A stretch of DNA of 64,000 nt from Pedobacter glucosidilyticus. Its GTDB lineage: Bacteria > Bacteroidota > Bacteroidia > Sphingobacteriales > Sphingobacteriaceae. The notes under the pieces were generated by a model, which did no database searches, was not told the DNA's origin, and was given only the letters and a program-made list of their open reading frames with translations. Every line of letters begins with the position of its first letter. Positions within the stretch are counted from its first letter, which is position 1. The translations under genes and the position numbers were made by a program. This document shows positions 45,793-55,191 of this stretch, piece by piece. The stretch is taken from assembly GCF_002483235.1 (NCBI RefSeq), contig NZ_DLHN01000021.1, positions 186,001-250,000 of the forward strand, read 5' to 3'.

Positions 45793-46623
45793 ATGAACAA
45801 AACAGAAATTATAAGAGAAATAAAATCAAAAAAATCTTTTTTAAGTATTGGCCTCGATACAGATATCACCAAAATTCCTAAACATTTACATCAATACGAT
45901 AATCCGGTTTTAGAATTTAATAAACAAATTATTGATGCTACAGCAGATCTTTGTATCTCTTATAAGATTAACACTGCTTTTTATGAGTGTAATGGTTTAA
46001 AAGGGTGGGAATCTTTGATTAAAACTTACCAGTACCTGCCTAAAAATACTTTTTCTATAGCTGATGCCAAAAGAGGAGACATAGGCAATACATCTTCTAT
46101 GTATGCAAAAGCTTTTTTTGATGAAAGCGCATCTGAAATGAGTTTTGATGCGGTAACAGTTGCACCTTATATGGGTAAAGACTCTGTAAGTCCATTTCTT
46201 GATTTTAAAGGTAAATGGGCAATCTTATTAGCTTTAACTTCTAATGAGGGAAGTCATGATTTTCAGCGCTTAAAAGATCATGATGTGATGCTTTTTGAAC
46301 ATGTTATCAAAAAATCACAGGAATGGGCAACAGATGAAAATATGATGTATGTAGTTGGTGCTACCAGAGGAGAAGCTTTTTTAGAAATCAGAAAACATGC
46401 TCCCCATCACTTTTTGTTGGTGCCAGGTGTTGGTGCACAAGGAGGTTCTTTAGCAGATGTTTGTAAATACGGGATAACAGCTGATTGCGGTTTGATTGTT
46501 AATTCTTCCAGAGCTATTATTTATGCATCAAACGGAGAAGATTTTGCAGAAGCAGCAAGAGCACAAGCCTTATTGGTACAAAGAGAAATGGCTGCCGAGC
46601 TGCAAAAAATAGGTATCAGTTAA
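45793..46623 (+). CDS. pyrF: Orotidine-5'-phosphate decarboxylase, type 2
   Basis: 276 residues from ATG 45793, preceded by AAAGAGG, a rare good Shine-Dalgarno match here. An upstream ATG at 45727 would add an unconserved hydrophobic tail. Makes UMP from OMP. LSIGLDTD near the start, FSIADAKRGDIGNTS (catalytic Asp-Lys-Asp, near residue 90) and VPGVGAQGG near the end mark subfamily 2. Confidence 0.93.
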   Translation: MNKTEIIREIKSKKSFLSIGLDTDITKIPKHLHQYDNPVLEFNKQIIDATADLCISYKINTAFYECNGLKGWESLIKTYQYLPKNTFSIADAKRGDIGNTSSMYAKAFFDESASEMSFDAVTVAPYMGKDSVSPFLDFKGKWAILLALTSNEGSHDFQRLKDHDVMLFEHVIKKSQEWATDENMMYVVGATRGEAFLEIRKHAPHHFLLVPGVGAQGGSLADVCKYGITADCGLIVNSSRAIIYASNGEDFAEAARAQALLVQREMAAELQKIGIS

Positions 46624-46694
46624 ACAATAAAAATTTTTAGCGTTAGAAATTAAGAGACTTATTTCAATTAAAAATAAAAATCTTAATTTTAACT

Positions 46695-47975
46695 ATGCTT
46701 CACTATGAGAAAATTCTTCATTATATATGGAGGTTCAGACTGTTTAATTTTCATGATTTAAGGACTGTTAAAGGAGAACAGGTAGAAATAATTAATCCAG
46801 GCAATATCAATGTTGATGCTGGTCCGGATTTTTATGATGCCAAAATAAAAATAGGCAATACGCTTTGGGCAGGTACAGTAGAGATTCATTTATCTTCATC
46901 AGACTGGTTAAAACATCAACACCAGCATGATAAAGCTTATGATAATGTTATCTTACATGTGGTTTGGGATGATGATACAGCCATACAACGCAGCGATGGA
47001 ACTTATATCCCAACTTTAGTTTTAAAACATAGGGTTGAAGAAGCAACCATCCAAAAAATAGAAGGATTAGCTTGCAGTAATGAGTCAATTCCTTGTGCTG
47101 AGCAGCTTAAATTGGTTGATGAATTTTATATCAAGCAATGGTTAGATAGGATGGTGGTAGAAAGGTTAGAAGAGAAATCGGCTTACTTTGAAGCCCTGCA
47201 TAAGCAATTAAAAGGAAGCTGGGAAGATACTTTTTATATAGGCTTAGCAAGAAGTTTTGGTTTTAAAGTAAATAGTTTGCCTTTTGAGTTATTGGCAAAA
47301 AATCTCCCTCAGCAAATTTTGGCTAAGCATAAACAAAACAGTTTACAAATAGAAGCTTTAATTTTTGGGATGTCTGGTTTGTTACATGAGCGTTATCAGG
47401 ATGAATATCCGAAAAAGTTAAAAGGAGAGTTTGATTTTCTTCGCCAGAAATATCAATTAAACCCTTTAGAACCATCAGTTTGGAAATTTTCTAAAACAAG
47501 ACCAGATAATTTTCCAACCATTAGACTGGCACAGTTTGCAGCTTTAATTAATCAATCTCAGCATTTATTTTCTAAAGTAACAACAACATCAGATATAAAA
47601 GCTTTAAAAGCATTGTTTAGTGACTTAAAGGTTCATCCTTATTGGGCAAATCATTACCTTTTTGATGAAGAAGCGGTAAAAACATCAAGAAACATTGGCG
47701 ATGCGTCGGTTAATCATATTTTAATCAATACCATAGCACCTTTATTATTTAATTATGGAAAGCAAATATCAAATCCTAAATTTGTTGATCATGCAACTAC
47801 ATTACTTGAAAACATTAAGGCCGAAAAAAATGTTATCACTGAGAATTTTACCAATATTGGACTTAAAGTTGATAGTGCTTCTGAATCACAAGCAGTTATA
47901 CAATTAAAAAAATACTATTGTGATGAAAAAAAATGCTTAAATTGTGGAATTGGAATTAAAATTTTAAAAGCGTAA
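46695..47975 (+). CDS. DUF2851 family protein
   Basis: 426 residues, soluble. INPGNINVDAGPDFYDAKIKIG and AGTVEIHLSSSDWLKHQHQHD (residues ~33-82) form the conserved DUF2851 start; Trp-rich helical blocks follow, and the end has CDEKKCLNCGIGIK, a Cys cluster that could hold a metal. The family is near-universal in Bacteroidota and has no known function. The PspC gene follows by 3 bases. Confidence 0.88.
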   Translation: MLHYEKILHYIWRFRLFNFHDLRTVKGEQVEIINPGNINVDAGPDFYDAKIKIGNTLWAGTVEIHLSSSDWLKHQHQHDKAYDNVILHVVWDDDTAIQRSDGTYIPTLVLKHRVEEATIQKIEGLACSNESIPCAEQLKLVDEFYIKQWLDRMVVERLEEKSAYFEALHKQLKGSWEDTFYIGLARSFGFKVNSLPFELLAKNLPQQILAKHKQNSLQIEALIFGMSGLLHERYQDEYPKKLKGEFDFLRQKYQLNPLEPSVWKFSKTRPDNFPTIRLAQFAALINQSQHLFSKVTTTSDIKALKALFSDLKVHPYWANHYLFDEEAVKTSRNIGDASVNHILINTIAPLLFNYGKQISNPKFVDHATTLLENIKAEKNVITENFTNIGLKVDSASESQAVIQLKKYYCDEKKCLNCGIGIKILKA

Positions 47976-47978
47976 AAC

Positions 47979-48200
47979 ATGTTTCAACGTATGATTACTT
48001 TTTTTGAGAGGCATTCTTTTGGGGTTTGTACCTATCTGGGTGAGCGGTTCCATATTTCAATTGCCAAAATCAGACTGTTTTTTATTTACAGTTCTTTTTT
48101 AGCCGTAGGTTTTCCTATCATCTTTTATTTTTTAGCTGCATTTACTTTAGATATACGCAGTTACGTAAGAAAAATCAGGCTGAAATATTGGGATATTTAA
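47979..48200 (+). CDS. PspC domain membrane protein
   Basis: 73 residues. GVCTYLGERFHISIAKIRLFFI matches the PspC core; one long hydrophobic stretch (~32-56) follows and a basic tail closes the protein. PspC proteins take part in envelope-stress signalling in other bacteria. Probably co-transcribed with the DUF2851 gene. Confidence 0.8.
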   Translation: MFQRMITFFERHSFGVCTYLGERFHISIAKIRLFFIYSSFLAVGFPIIFYFLAAFTLDIRSYVRKIRLKYWDI

Positions 48201-48847
48201 ACACCTAGTATCTCTGCTATTTCTAAGAAACCTTTATCCCGGGCAAGGTCGGCAGGTAATTTGCCACCTTCCATTCTAACATCTACATGTGCACCTTTTT
48301 CTAATAGCATAATAATAAGTTCTATATTGCCATTTTGTGCAGCAGAGTGTAAAGGAGTAATGCCAGATTGTTGTACCACGTTTACCGCAGCACCATTTTC
48401 TAGCAGCATACGACAGATGTTGGTGTAGTTGCCTGCCGCAGCAGCATGTAAAGGGAAAACTTTAAATGTATTATTGGCAGGTAAATTTACATCAGCACCT
48501 TTTAAAACCAGATAGCGGGCGATTTCCTCATTACCAAAATAACAAGCCAAACCTAAAGCTGTAAAACCATCCTCAGAAAAATCATTTATAATATCCGGAT
48601 TTTGGAATACTTTATGGGCTACGGTATCAAATTTATCGGCAGAGCAAGCTTCAAAAAAACTGATATCATTAGAAAAATCAAGAAATAATTTAATAAGACG
48701 ATGTTTTTTATAGTAACACGCTAACATAAGTGGAGATACGCCAAGACTAGTTTCCTCTTTTAAAGCAAGCGGGTTTTGCGCTAAATAAGCTTTAATATCC
48801 TCTTCGTTGTCTTTTATTATTAAATCTTCTAAGCCGTAATGCTGCAT
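48197..48847 (-). CDS. Ankyrin-repeat protein
   Basis: 216 residues without signal peptide. At least four ankyrin repeats can be read, e.g. GVSPLMLACYYKKHRLIKLF, GFTALGLACYFGNEEIARYL, FPLHAAAAGNYTNICRMLLE and GITPLHSAAQNGNIELIIML. A cytosolic protein-binding scaffold is likely; the partner is unknown. Its stop overlaps the PspC gene end by 4 bases (convergent). Confidence 0.87.
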   Translation of the reverse strand: MQHYGLEDLIIKDNEEDIKAYLAQNPLALKEETSLGVSPLMLACYYKKHRLIKLFLDFSNDISFFEACSADKFDTVAHKVFQNPDIINDFSEDGFTALGLACYFGNEEIARYLVLKGADVNLPANNTFKVFPLHAAAAGNYTNICRMLLENGAAVNVVQQSGITPLHSAAQNGNIELIIMLLEKGAHVDVRMEGGKLPADLARDKGFLEIAEILGV

Positions 48848-48979
48848 GTTTCTATCTAATAAAGAATAATATTAGTGCATAATTTTTTAACTTCCAACAA
48901 ATAGTTGGATAATTAAATTTAGATGATGATAAATTCTAAATAAAAAGCGGATAATTTTATAAAAGCTTTTGCTTTAAAT

Positions 48980-48987
48980 TATATTTG
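48980..48987 (+). promoter_or_regulatory. -7 element before ftsK
   Basis: TATATTTG, 24 bases before the ftsK ATG, matching TAnnTTTG. No TTTG lies at 19-21 bases upstream, so the call is tentative. Confidence 0.35.
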
Positions 48988-49010
48988 TTCCTGAAGTAAA
49001 ACTTATAAGA

Positions 49011-51605
49011 ATGCCCATAAGAGGAAATCAGTTTAAAACCAATACGTTTAGAGAGGAGAGAAAGCCAGCTGCCGATGCAGAGGGAGGTTTGCCCTATAAA
49101 AAGGAAAAGAAAGAGTATTTTCCGGCCATAAGTTTTAATAATGACCGTTTTGTAAAGATTGTAGGCTTGTTTTTACTTCTATTAGCTATATATTTTGCTG
49201 TAGCTTTTAGCTCTTATTTATTTACTTGGGAAGAAGACCAAAGTTATGTAAGTGATGCCAATGGTGGCTGGACAAATTTGTTTAAAACAGCAGAAGAATT
49301 AGCTTCAAATGGGGTTTTAAACCCTGATATACAAAACTGGGCTGGTAAATTGGGTGCGCTATTGGCCCATCAATTTATCTATAAATGGTTTGGTATCGCT
49401 TCTTTCTTATTCATCTTCATTTTTGTTGTTTTAGGTTATAGGTTGCTGTTTAAAGTAGTACTTTTTCCTGTATCAAGAGTTTTCGGTTATAGTTTCTTCT
49501 TGCTAGTTTATACTTCTTTGTTTATTGCCTATTTTCATCATTTTATTGCAGAATATCCTCACTTTTTAGAAGGAGAATTTGGGTTTTATCTGAACCAAAT
49601 ATTGGTAGCGCAAATAGGATCTGCTGGTGTAGGTGGCTTATTAGCATTTGCAGGTTTAAGCACCTTGGTTATAGCTTATAATATTGATTTTAACCTTCCG
49701 GAGAAAAAGATTAAGCCTCATCAAGAAATTGAAGAAGAGGAAGAAGAAGGTGATATAGCAAATATCCGACTTGGAAAACCAGAGCTTGAAGAAGAATACC
49801 CATCAGAGCCGGTTGAGTTTCCATTAAATACCAAAAGACAAGCGCAAGAGGTTATTATCCCACCAAAAGCTATTGTAGAAATAGAAGAACCAAAAGAAGA
49901 AAATATTGTTCAGGAGTTCGAAACACCTGTAAATCAGTTGTTAAAAGAACAGCCTGTAAGAAATACCCCAAATCTGGACTTAGAAACTATCATCCCAACG
50001 GCAGCAGATACAGAGCCAGAGGAAGAAGTAGAACTGATGGTAGAAAAAACACCAGAGGAAGCTAAAGCAGAAGAATTGGTAGAACAATTTGGTGCTTTTG
50101 ACCCAACATTAGAGCTTTCTTCGTATAAAAACCCTGTTCTAGATTTGCTGGAGCAATATGGTAGCAATAAGATTTCTGTTGATGCAGAAGAGCTAGAGTC
50201 AAACAAAAATAAAATTGTTGAGACCCTTAATAACTATAACATCGAGATAGAAAAAATTAAGGCTACAATTGGTCCAACGGTTACTTTATATGAAATAATC
50301 CCTGCACCAGGGGTACGTATCTCTAAAATTAAAAACTTAGAAGATGATATTGCATTAAGTTTAGCGGCTTTAGGTATCAGGATTATTGCACCAATGCCAG
50401 GAAAAGGAACTATTGGTATAGAGGTGCCTAATCAGCATCCAGAAATGGTTTCTATGCGGTCTATCATCGCTACAGAAAAATTCCAGAATACAACGATGGA
50501 TTTACCTATTGCCTTAGGTAAAACCATCTCTAACGAAGTTTTTATTGCCGATTTAGCCAAAATGCCACACATGTTAGTAGCAGGGGCAACCGGGCAAGGT
50601 AAATCTGTAGGTATTAATACTATACTGGTTTCTTTATTGTATAAAAAGCATCCATCGCAGCTAAAATTGGTATTGGTAGATCCTAAAAAGGTTGAGTTAA
50701 GTTTGTTTAGAAAGATAGAAAGACATTTCTTGGCTAAGCTTCCTGGTGAAGAAGATTCTATCATCACCGATACTAAAAAAGTTATCCATACTTTAAATTC
50801 TTTATGTGTAGAGATGGATCAGCGCTATGATTTATTAAAAGATGCAGGGGTAAGGAATTTAAAAGAGTATAACGAGAAATTTATCAAGCGTAAGCTAAAC
50901 CCAAATAATGGACACCGTTTTTTACCGTTTATTGTTTTGGTGATAGATGAGTTTGCAGATTTAATGATGACTGCCGGAAAAGAGGTAGAAACGCCTATTG
51001 CTAGGTTAGCACAATTAGCCAGAGCTATTGGTATTCACCTGGTATTAGCTACACAAAGGCCATCGGTAAATATTATTACAGGTACTATTAAAGCTAATTT
51101 TCCAGCTAGGCTAGCTTTTAGGGTTACTTCTAAAATAGACTCGAGAACCATTTTAGATTCTGGAGGTGCAGACCAGCTGATAGGAAAAGGAGATATGTTG
51201 TTATCTACCGGTAGCGATTTAATTCGTTTACAATGTGCTTTTGTAGATACGCCAGAGGTGGATAGGGTAACCGAGTTTATAGGTAACCAGAGAGGATATT
51301 CATCAGCTTATTTACTTCCGGAGTATGTAGGAGATGATAGCGACCCTGGCAGTGTGAAAGATTTTGATCCATCAGACCGCGACCCGATGTTTGAAGATGC
51401 TGCTCGTTTAATTGTGATGCATCAGCAAGGCTCTACGTCTTTAATCCAGCGTAAGCTTAAATTAGGATATAATAGAGCTGGTAGAATTATAGACCAGTTA
51501 GAGGCAGCAGGGGTTGTAGGGCCATTTGAAGGAAGTAAAGCAAGAGAGGTTTTAATTCCTGATGACTATGCTTTGGAACAGTTCTTGGATAATATGAACA
51601 AATAA
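49011..51605 (+). CDS. ftsK: DNA translocase FtsK
   Basis: 864 residues. Four membrane helices in the first ~230 residues, an acidic linker (~240-370), then the motor: Walker A GATGQGKSVG (near 527), Walker B FIVLVIDEFADLM, and the gamma winged helix at the C-terminus (TSLIQRKLKLGYNRAGRI). Pumps chromosome ends through the division septum for XerCD resolution. LolA follows by 6 bases. Confidence 0.95.
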   Translation: MPIRGNQFKTNTFREERKPAADAEGGLPYKKEKKEYFPAISFNNDRFVKIVGLFLLLLAIYFAVAFSSYLFTWEEDQSYVSDANGGWTNLFKTAEELASNGVLNPDIQNWAGKLGALLAHQFIYKWFGIASFLFIFIFVVLGYRLLFKVVLFPVSRVFGYSFFLLVYTSLFIAYFHHFIAEYPHFLEGEFGFYLNQILVAQIGSAGVGGLLAFAGLSTLVIAYNIDFNLPEKKIKPHQEIEEEEEEGDIANIRLGKPELEEEYPSEPVEFPLNTKRQAQEVIIPPKAIVEIEEPKEENIVQEFETPVNQLLKEQPVRNTPNLDLETIIPTAADTEPEEEVELMVEKTPEEAKAEELVEQFGAFDPTLELSSYKNPVLDLLEQYGSNKISVDAEELESNKNKIVETLNNYNIEIEKIKATIGPTVTLYEIIPAPGVRISKIKNLEDDIALSLAALGIRIIAPMPGKGTIGIEVPNQHPEMVSMRSIIATEKFQNTTMDLPIALGKTISNEVFIADLAKMPHMLVAGATGQGKSVGINTILVSLLYKKHPSQLKLVLVDPKKVELSLFRKIERHFLAKLPGEEDSIITDTKKVIHTLNSLCVEMDQRYDLLKDAGVRNLKEYNEKFIKRKLNPNNGHRFLPFIVLVIDEFADLMMTAGKEVETPIARLAQLARAIGIHLVLATQRPSVNIITGTIKANFPARLAFRVTSKIDSRTILDSGGADQLIGKGDMLLSTGSDLIRLQCAFVDTPEVDRVTEFIGNQRGYSSAYLLPEYVGDDSDPGSVKDFDPSDRDPMFEDAARLIVMHQQGSTSLIQRKLKLGYNRAGRIIDQLEAAGVVGPFEGSKAREVLIPDDYALEQFLDNMNK

Positions 51606-51611
51606 ATTTTT

Positions 51612-52265
51612 ATGTTGAAGTTAAGGATAAGCTTATTAAGTGCCGTTTTACTATTTGTTTTTCAATATACTTTTGCTCAGCCAGATGCAAAAGCTAAGGC
51701 TATTTTAGCTGATGTAAGTAAGAAATTTAGAAGTTATAATGTGGTGAAAGCAGAATTCACTTATTCTTATTTAAACAGGCAAAATAATACTCGCGATAAC
51801 CAAAAAGGAACGCTTTACATACAGTCTAAGACCAATAAGTTTAAAGCTATTTTGCCATCGCAAGAACTAATCTCTGATGGTAAAGTGCAATGGACTTATC
51901 TGAAAGAGGATAAAGAAGTGCAGGTTAGCGAGATTGATAATAGTCCGGATGCGCTAAACCCAGCCCAAATTTTCACCATTTACGAAAAAGGCTTTAAATA
52001 TGTGTACACCGGTGATGTAAAAGCCGGAGCTAAAATTTTGCATAATATAGAGCTGGCACCATTAAGCAATAGATCTTTTTCTAAGATAAAGTTGCAGATA
52101 GATAAGCAGAGCAAACAGTTATATTCTTTCTCTGTTTTTGATAAGAATGGTAATATTTACGCTTACACTATCCAATCTTTTACACCAAATATAAAAGTTC
52201 CGGCTAGCTTATTTACATTTGAAGCAGCAAAATATCCAGGCGTTGAAGTAGTGGATTTAAGATAG
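51612..52265 (+). CDS. Outer-membrane lipoprotein carrier LolA family
   Basis: 217 residues, signal peptide (residues 1-22, ending TFAQ). LolA-type half barrel: AILADVSKKFRSYNVVKAEFTYSY near the start, then GTLYIQSK, ISDGKVQWTY and a SFTPNIKVPASLFTFEAA end. Carries lipoproteins across the periplasm. Gene order ftsK-lolA is common in this phylum. Confidence 0.88.
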   Translation: MLKLRISLLSAVLLFVFQYTFAQPDAKAKAILADVSKKFRSYNVVKAEFTYSYLNRQNNTRDNQKGTLYIQSKTNKFKAILPSQELISDGKVQWTYLKEDKEVQVSEIDNSPDALNPAQIFTIYEKGFKYVYTGDVKAGAKILHNIELAPLSNRSFSKIKLQIDKQSKQLYSFSVFDKNGNIYAYTIQSFTPNIKVPASLFTFEAAKYPGVEVVDLR

Positions 52266-52272
52266 TTTTTTT

Positions 52273-52548
52273 ATGTCTTTAAGCATCACCCAACATACAT
52301 TAGAAAAATTAGAACATCTTTTAAAAGATTTTGGTTATAAAGTAAGGTACGAGAAGGGTAATTTTAAAACCGGCTTTTGTATTATAGAAACCAGTAAAAT
52401 GGTGGTTGTAAATAAGTTCTCTAATTTAGAAAGCAAGATAAATGCTTTGGCAGAATTAATTAAAGGCTTGGAATTGGAAGATAGCCATTTAAGCGATAAG
52501 CAGAAACAATTTTATTACTCGTTAAAACAAACTAAACTACAGTTTTGA
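52273..52548 (+). CDS. Small conserved hypothetical protein
   Basis: 91 residues, soluble, no signal peptide. VRYEKGNFKTGFCIIETSKM and VVVNKFSNLESKINALAELI are the most distinctive parts. It sits between lolA and an MBL hydrolase whose TTG start overlaps its stop. The position is conserved in relatives as I recall; function unknown. Confidence 0.75.
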   Translation: MSLSITQHTLEKLEHLLKDFGYKVRYEKGNFKTGFCIIETSKMVVVNKFSNLESKINALAELIKGLELEDSHLSDKQKQFYYSLKQTKLQF

Positions 52549-53306
52549 AAGTCACGTTTTTAGGCACAGGTACATCACAAGGAGTTCCAGTAATTGCTTG
52601 CAACTGCGAAGTTTGTACTTCTCTCAATGCCTATGATAAACGTTTGCGTAGTAGCATCTTGATTACTTCTGATGAAACTACTTTGGTGATAGATTCTGGT
52701 CCGGATTTTAGGTACCAAATGCTGCGTAACCAAATCCAGCACCTAGATGCCGTAGTTTTTACACACGAGCATAAAGACCATATTGCAGGTATGGATGATA
52801 TTAGAGCTTTTAATTACAAGCAACAATCTGCGATGGAAATTTATGCTACAGAACAAGTCCAGAATGCGCTTAAACGTGAGTTTTATTATGTTTTCTCTGA
52901 TTTTAAATATCCTGGAGTTCCGCTAGTAAATTTAAATACCATCCATGATGAAACTTTTATGGTGGGCGATATAGCGCTTTTACCCATAGAAGTGATGCAT
53001 TATAAACTCCCTGTAAAAGGTTTTAGAATTAAGGATTTTACTTACATTACGGATGCCAAAACAGTTGCAGAAGAAGAAATAACAAAGATAAAAGGGAGCA
53101 AAATATTGGTGATAAATGCCTTACAGAAGGAAAGACATATATCGCATTTTACATTGGATGAGGCTATCGCTTTTGCAGAGTTGATTGGAGCTGAGGAAAC
53201 TTACTTTACGCATATCAGTCATAGATTAGGTTTGCATGATGAAGTAAGCTCATCATTACCAAAAGGTATTAAATTGGCTTATGATGGTTTAAGCATAAAT
53301 ATTTAA
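52545..53306 (+). CDS. MBL-fold metallo-hydrolase, PhnP-like
   Basis: 253 residues; TTG start (52545) overlapping the upstream stop, beginning MKVTFLGTGTSQGVP as the family demands. Zinc motif THEHKDHIAGMDD (near residue 75), further His in HISHFTL and THISHRLG near the end. A CNCEVC cluster follows the start. This group hydrolyses cyclic nucleotides or phosphodiesters (PhnP cuts phosphoribosyl cyclic phosphate). Exact substrate unknown. Confidence 0.85.
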   Translation: MKVTFLGTGTSQGVPVIACNCEVCTSLNAYDKRLRSSILITSDETTLVIDSGPDFRYQMLRNQIQHLDAVVFTHEHKDHIAGMDDIRAFNYKQQSAMEIYATEQVQNALKREFYYVFSDFKYPGVPLVNLNTIHDETFMVGDIALLPIEVMHYKLPVKGFRIKDFTYITDAKTVAEEEITKIKGSKILVINALQKERHISHFTLDEAIAFAELIGAEETYFTHISHRLGLHDEVSSSLPKGIKLAYDGLSINI

Positions 53307-53333
53307 AGCTTAGCTGATTTTTAAATAAAAAAT

Positions 53334-53341
53334 TATATTTG
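53334..53341 (+). promoter_or_regulatory. -7 element of tRNA-Leu
   Basis: TATATTTG ending 8 bases before the tRNA 5' end, which matches TAnnTTTG and would start transcription close to the mature end. Confidence 0.5.
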
Positions 53342-53349
53342 CAGCAGAT

Positions 53350-53432
53350 ACCCAGGTGGCGAAATTGGTAGACGCACCATCTTGAGGGGGTGGCGCCTTA
53401 CGGGCGTGGCAGTTCGAATCTGCTCCTGGGTA
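53350..53432 (+). tRNA. tRNA-Leu(GAG)
   Basis: Acceptor ACCCAGG pairs with CCTGGGT, followed by discriminator A; CCA is not encoded. D-arm with AAATTGGTAGA, anticodon stem CCATC/GGTGG with loop TTGAGGG (anticodon GAG), a long variable arm (CGCC...GGCG) as in class II tRNAs, and a T-arm with GTTCGAATC. Confidence 0.95.
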
Positions 53433-53444
53433 CTTTTTTGATGC

Positions 53445-53479
53445 AAAACCGCTTATACGTTCTGTATAGGCGGTTTTTT
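53445..53479 (+). terminator. Terminator after tRNA-Leu
   Basis: AACCGCTTATAC pairs with GTATAGGCGGTT (one mismatch) around a short loop, then TTTTTTG. It lies 13 bases after the tRNA. Confidence 0.85.
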
Positions 53480-53624
53480 GTTTTCAAATCGTTTTATTAT
53501 TCACTTTATTGAGGGTTTGTTTTCAAATCTTGAAGGTATTTTTTATGCAAAAATTACTTATGCTGTTAGATTATTTGAGCATATCTAGCGAAGTGATTTT
53601 AAAGAATATAAAATCAATAAATTT

Positions 53625-54050
53625 ATGATAGAAAAGAAAACGCTACTTTTTACAATAGTTAAAATGCTAATATTTAGTAAAAAATATTTTTTTTGGACTT
53701 TAGTTTTATTTATAGTAGAACTTAGTATTGCACTTTATATTCGAGATGCTTTCGTAAGACCTTATGTAGGCGATTACTTGGTAACTATATTTATCTACTG
53801 CTTTGTCAGAACCTTTTTTAAAATTAAAATATGGAAAGTATGTTTAGCAGTTTTACTGTTCTCTTATATGGTAGAGGTTCTTCAGTATTTTCATATCGTA
53901 AATGTGTTAGGTTTACAAAATAATATTATCATGAAAACTGCTATAGGCTATGGTTTTGAATGGTGGGACTTATTAGCATATACTTTAGGAATTGTTACAG
54001 TACTAATATTAGAACCACAATCTAATAACTTCTTTAGAAAATCTAACTGA
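53625..54050 (+). CDS. DUF2809 membrane protein
   Basis: 141 residues with four hydrophobic helices. YIRDAFVRPYVGDYLVTIFIYC near residue 40 and FEWWDLLAYTLGI near 113 are the conserved DUF2809 blocks. Function unknown. First of three + strand genes of mostly membrane proteins after the tRNA. Confidence 0.82.
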   Translation: MIEKKTLLFTIVKMLIFSKKYFFWTLVLFIVELSIALYIRDAFVRPYVGDYLVTIFIYCFVRTFFKIKIWKVCLAVLLFSYMVEVLQYFHIVNVLGLQNNIIMKTAIGYGFEWWDLLAYTLGIVTVLILEPQSNNFFRKSN

Positions 54051-54147
54051 GGATAAATAGAATAATAGTTATGGAGACAATAATTAAGATAATTTAACTT
54101 TGAAATACAAAGTACTTTTATTTATTTTGTTGTGTAAATTATTAAAT

Positions 54148-55191
54148 ATGAAATCTTTTTTAAAATTCTTTCTGGTAGTTATATACATATTCGGCTTTAT
54201 AAGCTTTAATCTGGATTTAGTAACAACTCACAATTTATCATATCATAATACATTTATATATGGTGGTAATGATGGTATAAACTGTTATTCTCCATTTGCA
54301 GATGAACATTTATTAACATTAAATTTTTTTTCATTTACCTTCTATCTCTGCTTAATTATCGTTTTAATTTGCAGAAAGTTACTTCCTCCCATATTATTAA
54401 CTTTTGCTTCTGTTTTTATAATGATTGGAGTAATCATTAATATGATTGTTTTATTGCATTTATCCCAACATAATATTGGTATTTTAGGTTTTTACAACAA
54501 AGATATTAATAGTACTACAGAACATATAGGGGCATTTTCATTAAACGCACCTTTAAATATTATTGTTGGAACAATATTAATTTTCAAAATTATAACTCAG
54601 GAAATAGATAAAGGAAAAGGTAGGCGTTACGATAATGAATTTTTAAACTCTTTAAATAATTTCATGATAAAAGCAAGTAGAAATCCTTTATGGTTATTCA
54701 TTTTATGCTTGCCATTTTTATTAATTGCAATCTTAATTTTAACTTTTTTTGGGCAAGAAAGTACCTCTTTAATCAAGGTATTTACAGAAACTGCAACTTG
54801 GCGGTTTTCTCAGCATTCTTTTCCGCATCCAATTCCTGACACTAGTAAAGGTGGGCATTATTTATGTACGGTAGCAGCAGTCGGAAATCCTAAGCTAGTT
54901 AAGCCAATAAGGTTAGGAAAAAGACATGGTAAGATGATTGTTGTAAACAGACAGCTTTTAATTGCTAATGCTTTCGAAGAACTTGTACAGGATTTCTCAC
55001 CAAGACTTCACAAAATTATCCGTAACAATTATGATAAATATGGCTTAAACATTTCTAAGCAGATTAATACTATTTTTTGGTCAAATACTGTGTATATATT
55101 AATGAAGCCATTAGAATGGTTTTTTCTAATTGTATTATATATTTTTTGTGCTAAGCCCGAGGATAAAATTAATAGACAATATGCGCTATGA
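54148..55191 (+). CDS. DUF6688-like membrane protein
   Basis: 347 residues from ATG 54148; a TTG at 54100 would add 16 residues. Four or five helices in the first ~210 residues. Then a soluble segment with GGHYLCTVAAVGNPKLVKPIRLG and GKMIVVNRQLLIANAFEELV, and a last helix after MKPLEWFFLIV. These blocks match DUF6688 as I remember it. Role unknown. The stop overlaps the next ATG by 4 bases. Confidence 0.7.
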   Translation: MKSFLKFFLVVIYIFGFISFNLDLVTTHNLSYHNTFIYGGNDGINCYSPFADEHLLTLNFFSFTFYLCLIIVLICRKLLPPILLTFASVFIMIGVIINMIVLLHLSQHNIGILGFYNKDINSTTEHIGAFSLNAPLNIIVGTILIFKIITQEIDKGKGRRYDNEFLNSLNNFMIKASRNPLWLFILCLPFLLIAILILTFFGQESTSLIKVFTETATWRFSQHSFPHPIPDTSKGGHYLCTVAAVGNPKLVKPIRLGKRHGKMIVVNRQLLIANAFEELVQDFSPRLHKIIRNNYDKYGLNISKQINTIFWSNTVYILMKPLEWFFLIVLYIFCAKPEDKINRQYAL